From Pseudomonadota bacterium (GTDB lineage: Bacteria; Pseudomonadota; Alphaproteobacteria; Rhizobiales; Hyphomicrobiaceae): 12,571 nucleotides of DNA. The DNA is taken from contig QGVC01000076.1 of the NCBI GenBank assembly GCA_003242645.1, positions 1 to 12,571 of the forward strand, given 5' to 3'. Positions 7,239 through 12,571 of the stretch are shown piece by piece. How positions within the stretch are numbered: position 1 is the stretch's first letter; each line of letters starts with the position of its first letter. The notes below the pieces were generated by a model, which was given only the letters and a program-made list of their open reading frames with translations, had not been told where the DNA came from and ran no database searches. The position numbers and the translations under genes were made by a program.

Positions 7239-7894
7239 ATCTCATTTTGTTGGGCCCGCCAGGTGCAGGCAAAGGCACGCAGGCCGCAACCATCGCCGCT
7301 TCTCGTGGGCTGATCCAGCTGTCGACGGGAGACATGCTGCGGGCGGCAGTCCAGGCGGGCACGGAGCTTGGCAAGAAGGTCAAGCCCATCATGGAAAGCG
7401 GCCAGCTGGTCCCGGACGAGCTGGTCATCGGAATCATCGACGAGCGCATCGCACAGCCGGACTGCGAGAATGGCTTCATTCTCGACGGCTTCCCGCGCAC
7501 CCTTCCACAGGCGGCGGCCCTCGACGAGCTCCTGGAAAAGCGGAACAAGCAGCTCGACCTCGTCATCGAGCTCAAGGTCGACGATGCGGTCCTGATCGAG
7601 CGCATATCAGGCCGGTTCGCCTGTGCGAAGTGCGGGGCGGGCTATCATGACAAGTTCAAGCAGCCGAAGACCCCAGGCGTCTGCGACGCGTGCGGCTCAA
7701 CGGAATTCGTCCGCCGCGCCGACGACAACGCCGAGACGGTGAGAACTCGGCTGATGGCCTACTACAAGGAAACCGCGCCGCTGATCGGCTACTACTTCGC
7801 CAAGGGCAAGCTGAAGTCGATCAACGGCATGGCACCCATCGAGGAGGTGACGCGAGACATCGAGCGCCTCCTCGACGAAGTCGTGGCGGCTTGA
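7235..7894 (+). CDS. adk: Adenylate kinase with a four-cysteine (zinc-type) lid
   Basis: This cytoplasmic enzyme catalyses ATP + AMP = 2 ADP and balances adenylate pools. The product is 219 residues, the long-lid form. The P-loop GPPGAGKGT is at 7-15, the AMP-binding segment STGDMLRAAV at 30-39, and FILDGFPRT at 81-89. The LID domain spans about 122-160 and holds Cys130-x2-Cys133 and Cys150-x2-Cys153. This is the arrangement of structural zinc sites in Gram-positive bacteria and in some Alphaproteobacteria such as Paracoccus; E. coli has a different, metal-free lid. RRADDNAETVRTRL (160-173) carries catalytic arginines. The start overlaps the secY stop, so translation is probably coupled. secY-adk adjacency is typical of Alphaproteobacteria and many Gram-positives. 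Confidence 0.98.
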   Translation: MNLILLGPPGAGKGTQAATIAASRGLIQLSTGDMLRAAVQAGTELGKKVKPIMESGQLVPDELVIGIIDERIAQPDCENGFILDGFPRTLPQAAALDELLEKRNKQLDLVIELKVDDAVLIERISGRFACAKCGAGYHDKFKQPKTPGVCDACGSTEFVRRADDNAETVRTRLMAYYKETAPLIGYYFAKGKLKSINGMAPIEEVTRDIERLLDEVVAA

Positions 7895-7937
7895 CGCGGG
7901 GTGAGCGCGTTGACGCGAGGCATGCGAGCGGTTAAAA
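7891..7937 (+). promoter_or_regulatory. Candidate promoter upstream of rpsM, with an 8-bp repeat
   Basis: TTGACG (7910-7915) and TTAAAA (7932-7937) are spaced 16 bp apart. The -35-like box is close to the sigma-70 consensus, while the -10-like box matches only three of six positions. It is one of the most AT-rich spots in this GC-rich gap. The same octamer TTGACGCG also occurs at 7891-7898, overlapping the adk stop, so the box is part of a 19-bp-spaced direct repeat. Transcription from here would give an rpsM leader of about 155 nt containing the hairpins listed separately. By-eye call only. Confidence 0.3.
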
Positions 7938-7975
7938 CCACCGCGATTACATGCCGCACCCTGGCGAGATCGGAG

Positions 7976-7993
7976 CTGGTGTTGGAGCACCAG
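7976..7993 (+). promoter_or_regulatory. First rpsM-leader hairpin
   Basis: CTGGTG (7976-7981) and CACCAG (7988-7993) form a perfect 6-bp stem with loop TTGGAG. A 4-bp stem AGAC-GCCG-GTCT (7992-8003) follows immediately and would compete at its edge. No T-run strong enough for termination follows. Position between adk and rpsM suggests part of a 5' leader; function unknown. Confidence 0.35.
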
Positions 7994-8035
7994 ACGCCGG
8001 TCTTTGCTGTGTTGGGCTTCCAATCACAAACTTAT

Positions 8036-8059
8036 CGCCCGCTGAGGCGGTAGCGGGCG
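8036..8059 (+). promoter_or_regulatory. Main rpsM-leader hairpin (8-bp GC-rich stem)
   Basis: CGCCCGCT (8036-8043) and AGCGGGCG (8052-8059) are perfect reverse complements around the 8-nt loop GAGGCGGT. This is a stable stem 40 nt before the rpsM GTG. The right arm can instead pair through AGCGG (8052-8056) with CCGCT (8074-8078), which lies nearer the ribosome-binding site GAGGAG (8088-8093). The two foldings exclude each other. It could be an autoregulatory site for a ribosomal protein. E. coli uses S4 binding upstream of rpsM, but rpsD is absent from this cluster, so the E. coli model cannot simply be transferred. Confidence 0.4.
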
Positions 8060-8099
8060 GAGCTATCGGCAGACCGCTTGCTCACTCGAGGAGACACAC

Positions 8100-8471
8100 G
8101 TGGCCCGTATCGCTGGCGTTAACATTCCAACGCAAAAGCGCGTCGTTATCGCGCTGCAGTACATACACGGCATCGGCCCCAAGTTCGCGAAAGAGATCTG
8201 TGAAAAGGTGGGCATTCCACCGGAGCGGCGGGTGCACGAGCTCACCGATGCCGAGGTGATGCAGATCCGCGAGACGATCGATCGTGACTACGTGGTCGAG
8301 GGTGACCTGCGCCGTGAGGTGGCGATGAACATCAAGCGGCTGATGGACCTCGGCTGCTACCGCGGTCTACGTCACCGCCGTGGTTTGCCGGTCCGCGGCC
8401 AGCGAACGCACACGAACGCGCGCACACGTAAGGGCCCGGCCAAGCCGATCGCCGGCAAGAAGAAGGCGTGA
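8100..8471 (+). CDS. rpsM: 30S ribosomal protein S13 (GTG start)
   Basis: S13 is in the 30S head, forms bridges with L5 in the 50S subunit and touches P-site tRNA through its basic tail. The product is 123 residues (family 117-125). The start is GTG 8100, with GAGGAG 6 bp upstream. The N-terminus is [20 protein letters not shown] and the helix-two-turn-helix part includes [19 protein letters not shown]. The C-terminal signature is [20 protein letters not shown], then [18 protein letters not shown]. It is the first gene of the alpha block and has a 205-bp upstream gap from adk with structured leader sequence. rpmJ and infA, which in E. coli or other bacteria precede rpsM, are not present here. 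Confidence 0.98.
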   Translation: MARIAGVNIPTQKRVVIALQYIHGIGPKFAKEICEKVGIPPERRVHELTDAEVMQIRETIDRDYVVEGDLRREVAMNIKRLMDLGCYRGLRHRRGLPVRGQRTHTNARTRKGPAKPIAGKKKA

Positions 8472-8542
8472 TCGGCCTCTCGGGTTGTGCAGGCGCTTGA
8501 TTTTTCAACAGAACTCACCAGCTTTCAGGAACCGAACGACTC

Positions 8543-8941
8543 ATGGCTAGAGAGCAACAGGCGCGCACGAAGGTGCGCCGCAAGGAGCGCAAGAACATCA
8601 GCTCCGGCGTGGCGCACGTCAACGCGACCTTCAACAACACGATGATCACCATCACCGATGCCCAAGGCAATACGATTGCTTGGTCGTCGGCAGGTGCGAT
8701 GGGTTTCAAGGGGTCGCGGAAGTCGACGCCGTACGCAGCTCAGGTTGCCGCTGAGGATGCCGGCAGAAAGGCCATCGAGCACGGCATGAAAATTCTCGAG
8801 GTGGAGGTCTCTGGCCCGGGCGCGGGGCGCGAGTCGGCGCTCAGGGCGCTGCAGGCTGTCGGCTTCCAGTTGACCGCAATTCGCGACGTAACGCCCATTC
8901 CGCATAACGGCTGCAGGCCGCGCAAGCGTCGTCGCGTCTAA
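8543..8941 (+). CDS. rpsK: 30S ribosomal protein S11
   Basis: S11 lies on the 30S platform and contacts the mRNA near the E site and the Shine-Dalgarno helix. The product is 132 residues (E. coli 129). The start ATG 8543 follows a 71-bp gap with CAGGAA as a weak ribosome-binding site. Diagnostic segments are [20 protein letters not shown] (20-39), [34 protein letters not shown] and the C-terminus [16 protein letters not shown]. Asn122-Gly123 in PHNGCRP corresponds to the Asn-Gly site that becomes isoaspartate in E. coli S11. rpsD, which follows in E. coli, is missing; rpoA is next, as in other Alphaproteobacteria. Confidence 0.98.
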   Translation: MAREQQARTKVRRKERKNISSGVAHVNATFNNTMITITDAQGNTIAWSSAGAMGFKGSRKSTPYAAQVAAEDAGRKAIEHGMKILEVEVSGPGAGRESALRALQAVGFQLTAIRDVTPIPHNGCRPRKRRRV

Positions 8942-8961
8942 TCGATCCGAGGAATGCTAAC

Positions 8962-8988
8962 TGGCCCGAAACGGAATTCGGGCCATTT
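8962..8988 (+). terminator. Terminator- or attenuator-like hairpin between rpsK and rpoA
   Basis: TGGCCCGAA (8962-8970) and TTCGGGCCA (8977-8985) form a perfect 9-bp stem with the 6-nt loop ACGGAA, followed by only three Ts. It begins 21 bp after the rpsK stop. The stem is strong, but the T-tract is poor, so full termination seems unlikely. rpoA must still be expressed at high level, so partial termination, mRNA processing or 3'-end protection are better guesses. A second, weaker inverted repeat (GCGGCG 9014-9019 with CGCCGC 9032-9037, 12-nt loop) lies between it and rpoA. Confidence 0.5.
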
Positions 8989-9061
8989 GGCGTAGATGTA
9001 CAGCGCAGAATCCGCGGCGCAGAACGCGCAACGCCGCACGTTAAGTTAGTGAGGGCTTCCC

Positions 9062-10087
9062 GTGGCGAATTTGCTTCAGAAAAACTGGCAGGATCTGATC
9101 AAGCCGACCAAGCTCAACGTCCAGCCCGGCCGCGACGCGAACCGCTTTGCGACCGTGATCGCGGAGCCGCTGGAGCGCGGGTTCGGCATGACGCTCGGCA
9201 ACGCGCTGCGGCGCGTGCTGCTTTCCTCGCTGCAAGGCGCAGCGATCCGCACGGTCCAGATCGACGGCGTCCTGCACGAGTTCTCGTCCATTCCCGGTGT
9301 CCGCGAGGACGTCACGGACATCATTCTGAACATCAAGGAGATCGCGCTAAAGATCCATTCCGAGGGCATCAAGCGCATGGTGCTCCGGAAGGAGGGGCCT
9401 GGCCCAGCTCGTGCCGGTGACATCGAGGCTAGCTCGGAGGTGGAGATCCTGAACCCGGATCACATCATCTGCCACCTGGATGACGGCGCGTCGGTGCGCA
9501 TGGAGTTCACGGCGGATATCGGCAAGGGCTACGTGCCCGCCGAGCGTAACCGGCCGGAGGACGCGCCGATCGGCCTGATCCCGGTCGACAGCCTCTATAG
9601 CCCGGTGAAGAAGGTCTCCTACAAGGTCGAGAACACCCGTGAGGGCCAGATCCTCGACTACGACAAGCTCACCATGACGGTGGAGACCGATGGCTCGGTG
9701 CGGCCGGAGGATGCGGTAGCGCTCGCCGCCCGTATTCTTCAGGACCAGCTCGCCGTGTTCATCAACTTCGAGGAGCCGAAGAAGCAGGTCGAGGAGCAGC
9801 GGCATCCGGAGCTGGCCTTCAACCCGGCGCTCCTCAAGAAGGTCGACGAGCTCGAGCTTTCGGTCCGTTCGGCGAACTGCCTCAAGAACGACAACATCGT
9901 CTACATCGGCGACCTCATCCAGAAGACCGAGGCGGAGATGCTTCGTACTCCGAACTTCGGCCGCAAGTCGCTGAACGAGATCAAGGAAGTTCTGGCATCC
10001 ATGGGTCTGCACCTCGGTATGGAGGTGCCGAACTGGCCGCCTGACAACATCGAGGAGCTGGCGAAGCGGTTCGAGGATCAGTATTGA
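9062..10087 (+). CDS. rpoA: RNA polymerase alpha subunit (GTG start)
   Basis: Alpha dimerises to start assembly of core RNA polymerase; its C-terminal domain binds UP elements and activators. The product is 341 residues (E. coli 329), a usual alphaproteobacterial length. The start is GTG 9062, with GTGAGGG upstream. The N-terminal domain (1 to about 235) holds [20 protein letters not shown] and [17 protein letters not shown] of the dimer/beta interface. The linker at about 236-255 is charged. The C-terminal domain (about 256-320) has [20 protein letters not shown], in which Arg269 corresponds to the DNA-contacting R265 of E. coli. It is followed by [19 protein letters not shown] short tail [17 protein letters not shown] closes it. 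The upstream 120-bp gap contains two inverted repeats, and strong hairpins follow the stop. Confidence 0.98.
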   Translation: MANLLQKNWQDLIKPTKLNVQPGRDANRFATVIAEPLERGFGMTLGNALRRVLLSSLQGAAIRTVQIDGVLHEFSSIPGVREDVTDIILNIKEIALKIHSEGIKRMVLRKEGPGPARAGDIEASSEVEILNPDHIICHLDDGASVRMEFTADIGKGYVPAERNRPEDAPIGLIPVDSLYSPVKKVSYKVENTREGQILDYDKLTMTVETDGSVRPEDAVALAARILQDQLAVFINFEEPKKQVEEQRHPELAFNPALLKKVDELELSVRSANCLKNDNIVYIGDLIQKTEAEMLRTPNFGRKSLNEIKEVLASMGLHLGMEVPNWPPDNIEELAKRFEDQY

Positions 10088-10102
10088 TTGGCTTTGGCCA
10101 AT
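10087..10102 (+). promoter_or_regulatory. Short hairpin at the rpoA stop codon
   Basis: ATTGGC (10087-10092) and GCCAAT (10097-10102) form a 6-bp stem with the tetraloop TTTG, starting on the last base of the rpoA stop. Its sequence CTTTGGCC (10092-10099) is also an exact complement of GGCCAAAG (10167-10174), 38 bp before rplQ. That alternative pairing would enclose the terminator-like stem at 10109-10142. This suggests mutually exclusive structures in the rpoA-rplQ intercistronic RNA. Confidence 0.4.
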
Positions 10103-10108
10103 AGCGGG

Positions 10109-10151
10109 TAGCGAATGGGAGAAGGCCCGTTCCCATTCGCTATTTCGCTTT
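10109..10151 (+). terminator. Intrinsic terminator-like hairpin between rpoA and rplQ
   Basis: TAGCGAATGGGA (10109-10120) and TCCCATTCGCTA (10131-10142) are perfect 12-nt reverse complements with a 10-nt loop. The stem is followed by the T-rich tail TTTCGCTTT (10143-10151). It is the longest perfect inverted repeat I found in the window. It lies before rplQ, which is normally co-transcribed with rpoA, and there is no obvious new promoter in the remaining 60 bp. It is therefore likely to terminate or attenuate only part of the transcripts, or to mark an RNA-processing point. Confidence 0.6.
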
Positions 10152-10211
10152 CGGCTCTAGAGGTGAGGCCAAAGAACCTCCCCGTAACAACCAGTGTGAA
10201 GGACGAGGACA

Positions 10212-10646
10212 ATGAGACACCGGAAGCTCGGCCGGAAGTTCAGCCGGCATAGCGGGCATCGTCAGGCGATGCTTTCGAACTTGGCAGCCGCACTTATCCG
10301 CCACGAGCAGATCATTACGACGCTGCCCAAGGCCAAGGACCTGCGGCGGGTGGTGGATCGCTACATCACGCTCGCCAAGCGGGGCGACCTCAACTCCCGG
10401 CGGCTTGCTGCAGCCCGGCTGCGGGACGAGGAGATGGTCAAGAAGCTCTTCGATGTCCTTGCCCCCCGTTACAAGGACAGGAACGGCGGCTACACCCGTG
10501 TGCTCAAGGCCGGTTACCGCTTTGGCGACAGTGCTCCTCGGGCGGTGATCGAGCTGGTTGATCGCGACGTCAGCGCCAAGGGCAAGGACGACAAGGCCCG
10601 CCTCGCGGCGAGCGAGCAGGCCCAGGAGGCTCAGGCGGCAAGCTGA
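10212..10646 (+). CDS. rplQ: 50S ribosomal protein L17
   Basis: L17 is a 50S protein near the tunnel exit, next to L22 and L32. The product is 144 residues (E. coli 127). It begins [20 protein letters not shown], the invariant N-terminus. Next is [20 protein letters not shown] (21-40) with [39 protein letters not shown] is the C-terminal signature, followed by AVIELVDRD. The rest (about 120-144) is a low-complexity tail rich in Ala, Lys, Gln and Glu; such tails are common in alphaproteobacterial L17. The ATG is preceded by GAAGGACGAGG. The 124-bp upstream gap carries the hairpins described above. Confidence 0.98.
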   Translation: MRHRKLGRKFSRHSGHRQAMLSNLAAALIRHEQIITTLPKAKDLRRVVDRYITLAKRGDLNSRRLAAARLRDEEMVKKLFDVLAPRYKDRNGGYTRVLKAGYRFGDSAPRAVIELVDRDVSAKGKDDKARLAASEQAQEAQAAS

Positions 10647-10994
10647 TCGGCCGCCCCTCTGCTTAGCGCGAATTGCTGACGCTACGCTTTGGCACGGTCC
10701 GGGACCATCGACTCGGACCGGCAGCTGTGCGCAGTCGATTTCTTACACGCGATCGAGACGCAGCTGTGAGTTGCTCCCGTCTCTGCGTGCCGGCCACTCC
10801 TTACGTTGGACCCGCGCAACTGGCATGAGCGCTCCTTCCGGCCGTGGTTAGGGTGCTGAGCATATTGAAGGTGCGCGTGCAGGCATAGAGACAGTTGGGG
10901 CCGATCCCCTCTCGTGACCTGCTGTTGTCCCATTCCAGGGCTGTCTAACCGATCAGTGTGATGAGCGCGCGGTCAGGGGCCCCTCGTGCGCGAG

Positions 10995-11035
10995 CTGACT
11001 TCGCGTCGATGTGTCCACCTGACTTCGCGTCTATG
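10995..11035 (+). repeat. Two-copy 17-bp direct repeat upstream of the protease gene
   Basis: CTGACTTCGCGTCgATG (10995-11011) and CTGACTTCGCGTCtATG (11019-11035) match at 16 of 17 positions with a 24-bp period. A shorter relative, GCGTCTAT, recurs at 11048-11055. The period is close to two DNA helical turns plus a little, so tandem sites for a DNA-binding regulator are possible. The period is also a multiple of three, so the repeat could instead be a leftover of slippage. Confidence 0.8.
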
Positions 11036-11073
11036 CCGCGGCCCGAAGCGTCTATATCTTTTCCGTGGCCGAA

Positions 11074-11094
11074 GTCGCAGCCTTTGGTTGCGGC
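11074..11094 (+). promoter_or_regulatory. Hairpin 34 bp before the protease start
   Basis: GTCGCAGCC (11074-11082) pairs with GGTTGCGGC (11086-11094) through seven Watson-Crick and two G-U pairs, with loop TTT. Further on, GGAG (11114-11117), the only clear Shine-Dalgarno-like core, can pair with CTCC (11124-11127) directly before the ATG. If the transcript starts upstream, this is a structured 5' UTR. Whether it controls translation is unknown. Confidence 0.35.
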
Positions 11095-11128
11095 AATCGA
11101 TAAGAAACGACGCGGAGTGGGGGCTCCA

Positions 11129-12562
11129 ATGATTCATCGCCAACGGTCCGTCTGGCCGCAGATGGCAGTTCTGGCTCTTGCAATTCTGCCGGGCTTGTCG
11201 GCCGTGTCGAACACGGCCGAAGCACAGCTGCGCGTACCGCCGCCCTCGCGCGAAGCCATTCAGTATTCCTACGCGCCGATCGTGAAGCGCGCCGCTCCGG
11301 CTGTCGTCAACGTGTACGTCCGCAGCCGGGTGCGGACCAGCATTCCGCCATTGTTCGACGACCCCTTCTTCCGCCGCTTCTTCGGCGAAGAGTTCGGCAT
11401 CCCGCGGGAGCGGATCCAGAACTCGCTGGGGTCAGGCGTGATCGTCAGCCCAGATGGCATCGTCGTGACCAATTACCACGTCATCCGCGGCGGTGAATCT
11501 GCAGAGATCCGTGTTGCCCTGGCCGACCGCCGGGAGTTCGACGCCAAGGTCATCCTCCAGGATGAGAAGACCGACATCGCGGTGCTGCGGATCGAGGCCA
11601 ACGGCGAGAGATTTCCCACTCTTGAGCTCGCCGACTCCGATGCGCTGGAGGTTGGCGACCTGGTGCTGGCCATCGGCAATCCATTCGGCGTGGGACAAAC
11701 GGTGACGAGCGGCATCATCTCGGCGCTGGCGCGAACGGAGGTCGCGCGGTCCGACGCCCAGGTCTTCATTCAGACCGACGCTGCCATCAATCCGGGCAAC
11801 TCGGGTGGCGCGCTGGTCGACATGCAGGGTCGGCTTGTTGGCATCAACACGGCAATCTTTTCGAAGACCGGCGCCTCGCACGGCATCGGCTTCGCGATTC
11901 CGGCCAACCTCGTCCGCATCTATGTGGAAAGCGCGCTGACCGGGCGTAAGGTGGAACGGCCGTGGCTCGGTGCACGCCTGGAAGCTGTCACGCGTGACAT
12001 TGCGGAGAGCCTCGGTCTCAATCGCGTAGCAGGGGCTCTTGTCACGCGGGTTTACCCGAACGGCCCAGCGGCAGAGGCCGGCATCGAGCCGGGTGATGTC
12101 ATCGTGGCGGTGGACGGCTTCGAGGTGGCCGATCAGCGTGCCGTCTACTATCGCCTCGTGACCCGGGGCATCGGCAATACGGCACGCGTCGACGTGATCC
12201 GAAAGCGGAAGCGTCTGACGCTTATCTTGCCGCTTAGGACAGCACCAGCGCCGATGCGCGAGGATGTTCGCAACCTTTCGGGGCCGCATCCGTTCGATGG
12301 GGCACGCGTCGCCAATCTGCTCCCCTCGCTTGCCGAGGAGCTGGGGCTCGAGGACCAGGAGGGTGTCGTGGTCGTGCTCTCAGTGCGCAGCGGCTCGACG
12401 GCGGCGAACATCTTCCGCCCGGGCGACATCATCTTGCGCGTTGGAAATGAGGCGGTCGACGACGTGACGGATCTCGACCGGATTCTGAAGTCGCGACCCC
12501 GGGTCTGGCGAATTACGGTCAAGCGCGAGGAGCGAATACTGCAGTTTCAGTTCATGGGGTGA
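11129..12562 (+). CDS. Periplasmic Do-family (DegP/DegQ/MucD-like) serine protease with two PDZ domains
   Basis: This HtrA-type enzyme degrades or refolds damaged proteins in the periplasm. I chose the ATG at 11129 (477 residues). It gives a signal peptide with basic MIHRQR, a hydrophobic stretch to about residue 26, and a plausible cleavage after AEA (30-32). The frame is open to 10958, but the extra 57 residues look non-coding and would bury the signal peptide. The trypsin-like domain spans about 43-270, with His117 in VVTNYHVIRG, Asp149 in DEKTDIAVLRI and Ser225 in TDAAINPGNSGGAL. PDZ1 is at about 277-370 (GAAxxGIEPGD-type ligand loop) and PDZ2 at about 385-477. The segment 66-98 is shorter than the long LA loop of E. 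coli DegP, more like DegQ. The catalytic set is complete. In many Alphaproteobacteria such a gene follows rplQ. It is separated from it here by 482 bp, so it probably has its own promoter. Confidence 0.96.
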   Translation: MIHRQRSVWPQMAVLALAILPGLSAVSNTAEAQLRVPPPSREAIQYSYAPIVKRAAPAVVNVYVRSRVRTSIPPLFDDPFFRRFFGEEFGIPRERIQNSLGSGVIVSPDGIVVTNYHVIRGGESAEIRVALADRREFDAKVILQDEKTDIAVLRIEANGERFPTLELADSDALEVGDLVLAIGNPFGVGQTVTSGIISALARTEVARSDAQVFIQTDAAINPGNSGGALVDMQGRLVGINTAIFSKTGASHGIGFAIPANLVRIYVESALTGRKVERPWLGARLEAVTRDIAESLGLNRVAGALVTRVYPNGPAAEAGIEPGDVIVAVDGFEVADQRAVYYRLVTRGIGNTARVDVIRKRKRLTLILPLRTAPAPMREDVRNLSGPHPFDGARVANLLPSLAEELGLEDQEGVVVVLSVRSGSTAANIFRPGDIILRVGNEAVDDVTDLDRILKSRPRVWRITVKREERILQFQFMG

Positions 12563-12571
12563 AGAAGCAAT

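Larger units (their letters stand above)
10647..11128 (+). other. 482-bp intergenic region between rplQ and the protease gene
   Basis: No reading frame here resembles a known family, and I see no tRNA or other recognisable RNA. Contents seen by eye: an inverted repeat CGGTCCG/CGGACCG (10695-10701 and 10714-10720, 12-nt loop), possibly the cluster 3' end but without an adjacent T-run; the 9-mer GCAGCTGTG twice (10721-10729 and 10760-10768), each centred on the palindrome CAGCTG; GAGACG/CGTCTC (10755-10760 and 10778-10783); the 17-bp tandem repeat at 10995-11035; and a hairpin at 11074-11094. It presumably holds the rplQ transcript end and the protease promoter, but I cannot place either with confidence. 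Confidence 0.6.

Noticed and set aside
7895..8099. Search for rpmJ (L36) or infA in the adk-rpsM gap
   Set aside because: No frame shows the basic, Cys-rich L36 pattern or IF-1 OB-fold sequence; the gap is non-coding.
9347..10012. 221-codon minus-strand frame opposite rpoA
   Set aside because: Shadow of rpoA codon structure; Leu/Asp/Arg/Val-rich with no motif.
10682..10933. 83-codon minus-strand frame in the rplQ-protease gap
   Set aside because: No family resemblance, no clear ribosome-binding site, and a Cys/His/Ser-rich composition without pattern. Not strong enough to list as a gene, though it cannot be fully excluded.
10958..11128. Upstream in-frame extension of the protease (57 extra residues from the ATG at 10958)
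   Set aside because: It would place a non-hydrophobic, repeat-derived segment (DFASM twice) before an excellent signal peptide that starts at 11129.
12563..12571. Possible start of the next gene (rarA follows in some relatives)
   Set aside because: Only nine bases remain after the protease stop; the final AT could begin an ATG, but nothing can be identified.
1..12571. Mobile element, CRISPR array, prophage or novel defence system
   Set aside because: All genes except the last are core ribosomal, polymerase, secretion or adk genes. There are no transposase, integrase or regularly spaced repeat arrays, and no compositional break obvious by eye.

Overview
The window is the 3' part of a bacterial S10-spc-alpha ribosomal protein cluster, followed by a periplasmic Do-family protease gene. 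All genes are on the + strand. The DNA is GC-rich, and the gene content and order match Alphaproteobacteria, probably Hyphomicrobiales (Rhizobiales) or relatives. The main pointers are: adk directly after secY; no rpsD between rpsK and rpoA; no rpmJ or infA between secY and rpsM; an adenylate kinase with a four-cysteine lid; the S3 tail; and a DegP/DegQ-type gene after rplQ. The genus cannot be fixed from this sequence.

Layout. Positions 1-1155 are the end of the S10 block: rpsC (3' part only), rplP, rpmC, rpsQ. A 117-bp spacer then leads into the spc block (1273-7894): rplN, rplX, rplE, rpsN, rpsH, rplF, rplR, rpsE, rpmD, rplO, secY, adk. Most of these genes are tightly packed. There are two stop/start overlaps (rplN/rplX and secY/adk) and one long internal gap (179 bp) before secY. 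A 205-bp leader precedes the alpha block (8100-10646): rpsM, rpsK, rpoA, rplQ. From 10647 to 11128 there is about 480 bp without a convincing gene, and then a complete Do-type serine protease gene (11129-12562). The last nine bases precede a gene that cannot be seen.

How the genes work together. Sixteen genes encode components of the 30S or 50S ribosomal subunit (rpsC is partial). rpoA encodes the RNA polymerase alpha subunit, secY the protein-conducting channel in the inner membrane, and adk adenylate kinase. This is the usual growth-linked package of translation, transcription, secretion and nucleotide balance. The terminal protease has a signal peptide, a complete His-Asp-Ser triad and two PDZ domains, and should work in periplasmic quality control on proteins that SecYEG exports.

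Unusual points. I found no mobile element, CRISPR array, RNA gene or candidate for an undescribed system. The points worth a second look are modest. Ribosomal protein L5 has an N-terminal extension of about 45 residues rich in Ala, Lys and Glu. The alpha block is punctuated by inverted repeats: before rpsM, between rpsK and rpoA, and a 12-bp stem with a T-rich tail between rpoA and rplQ. The protease upstream region contains a 17-bp tandem repeat and possible 5' UTR hairpins. All RNA structures were found by eye, without folding energies.
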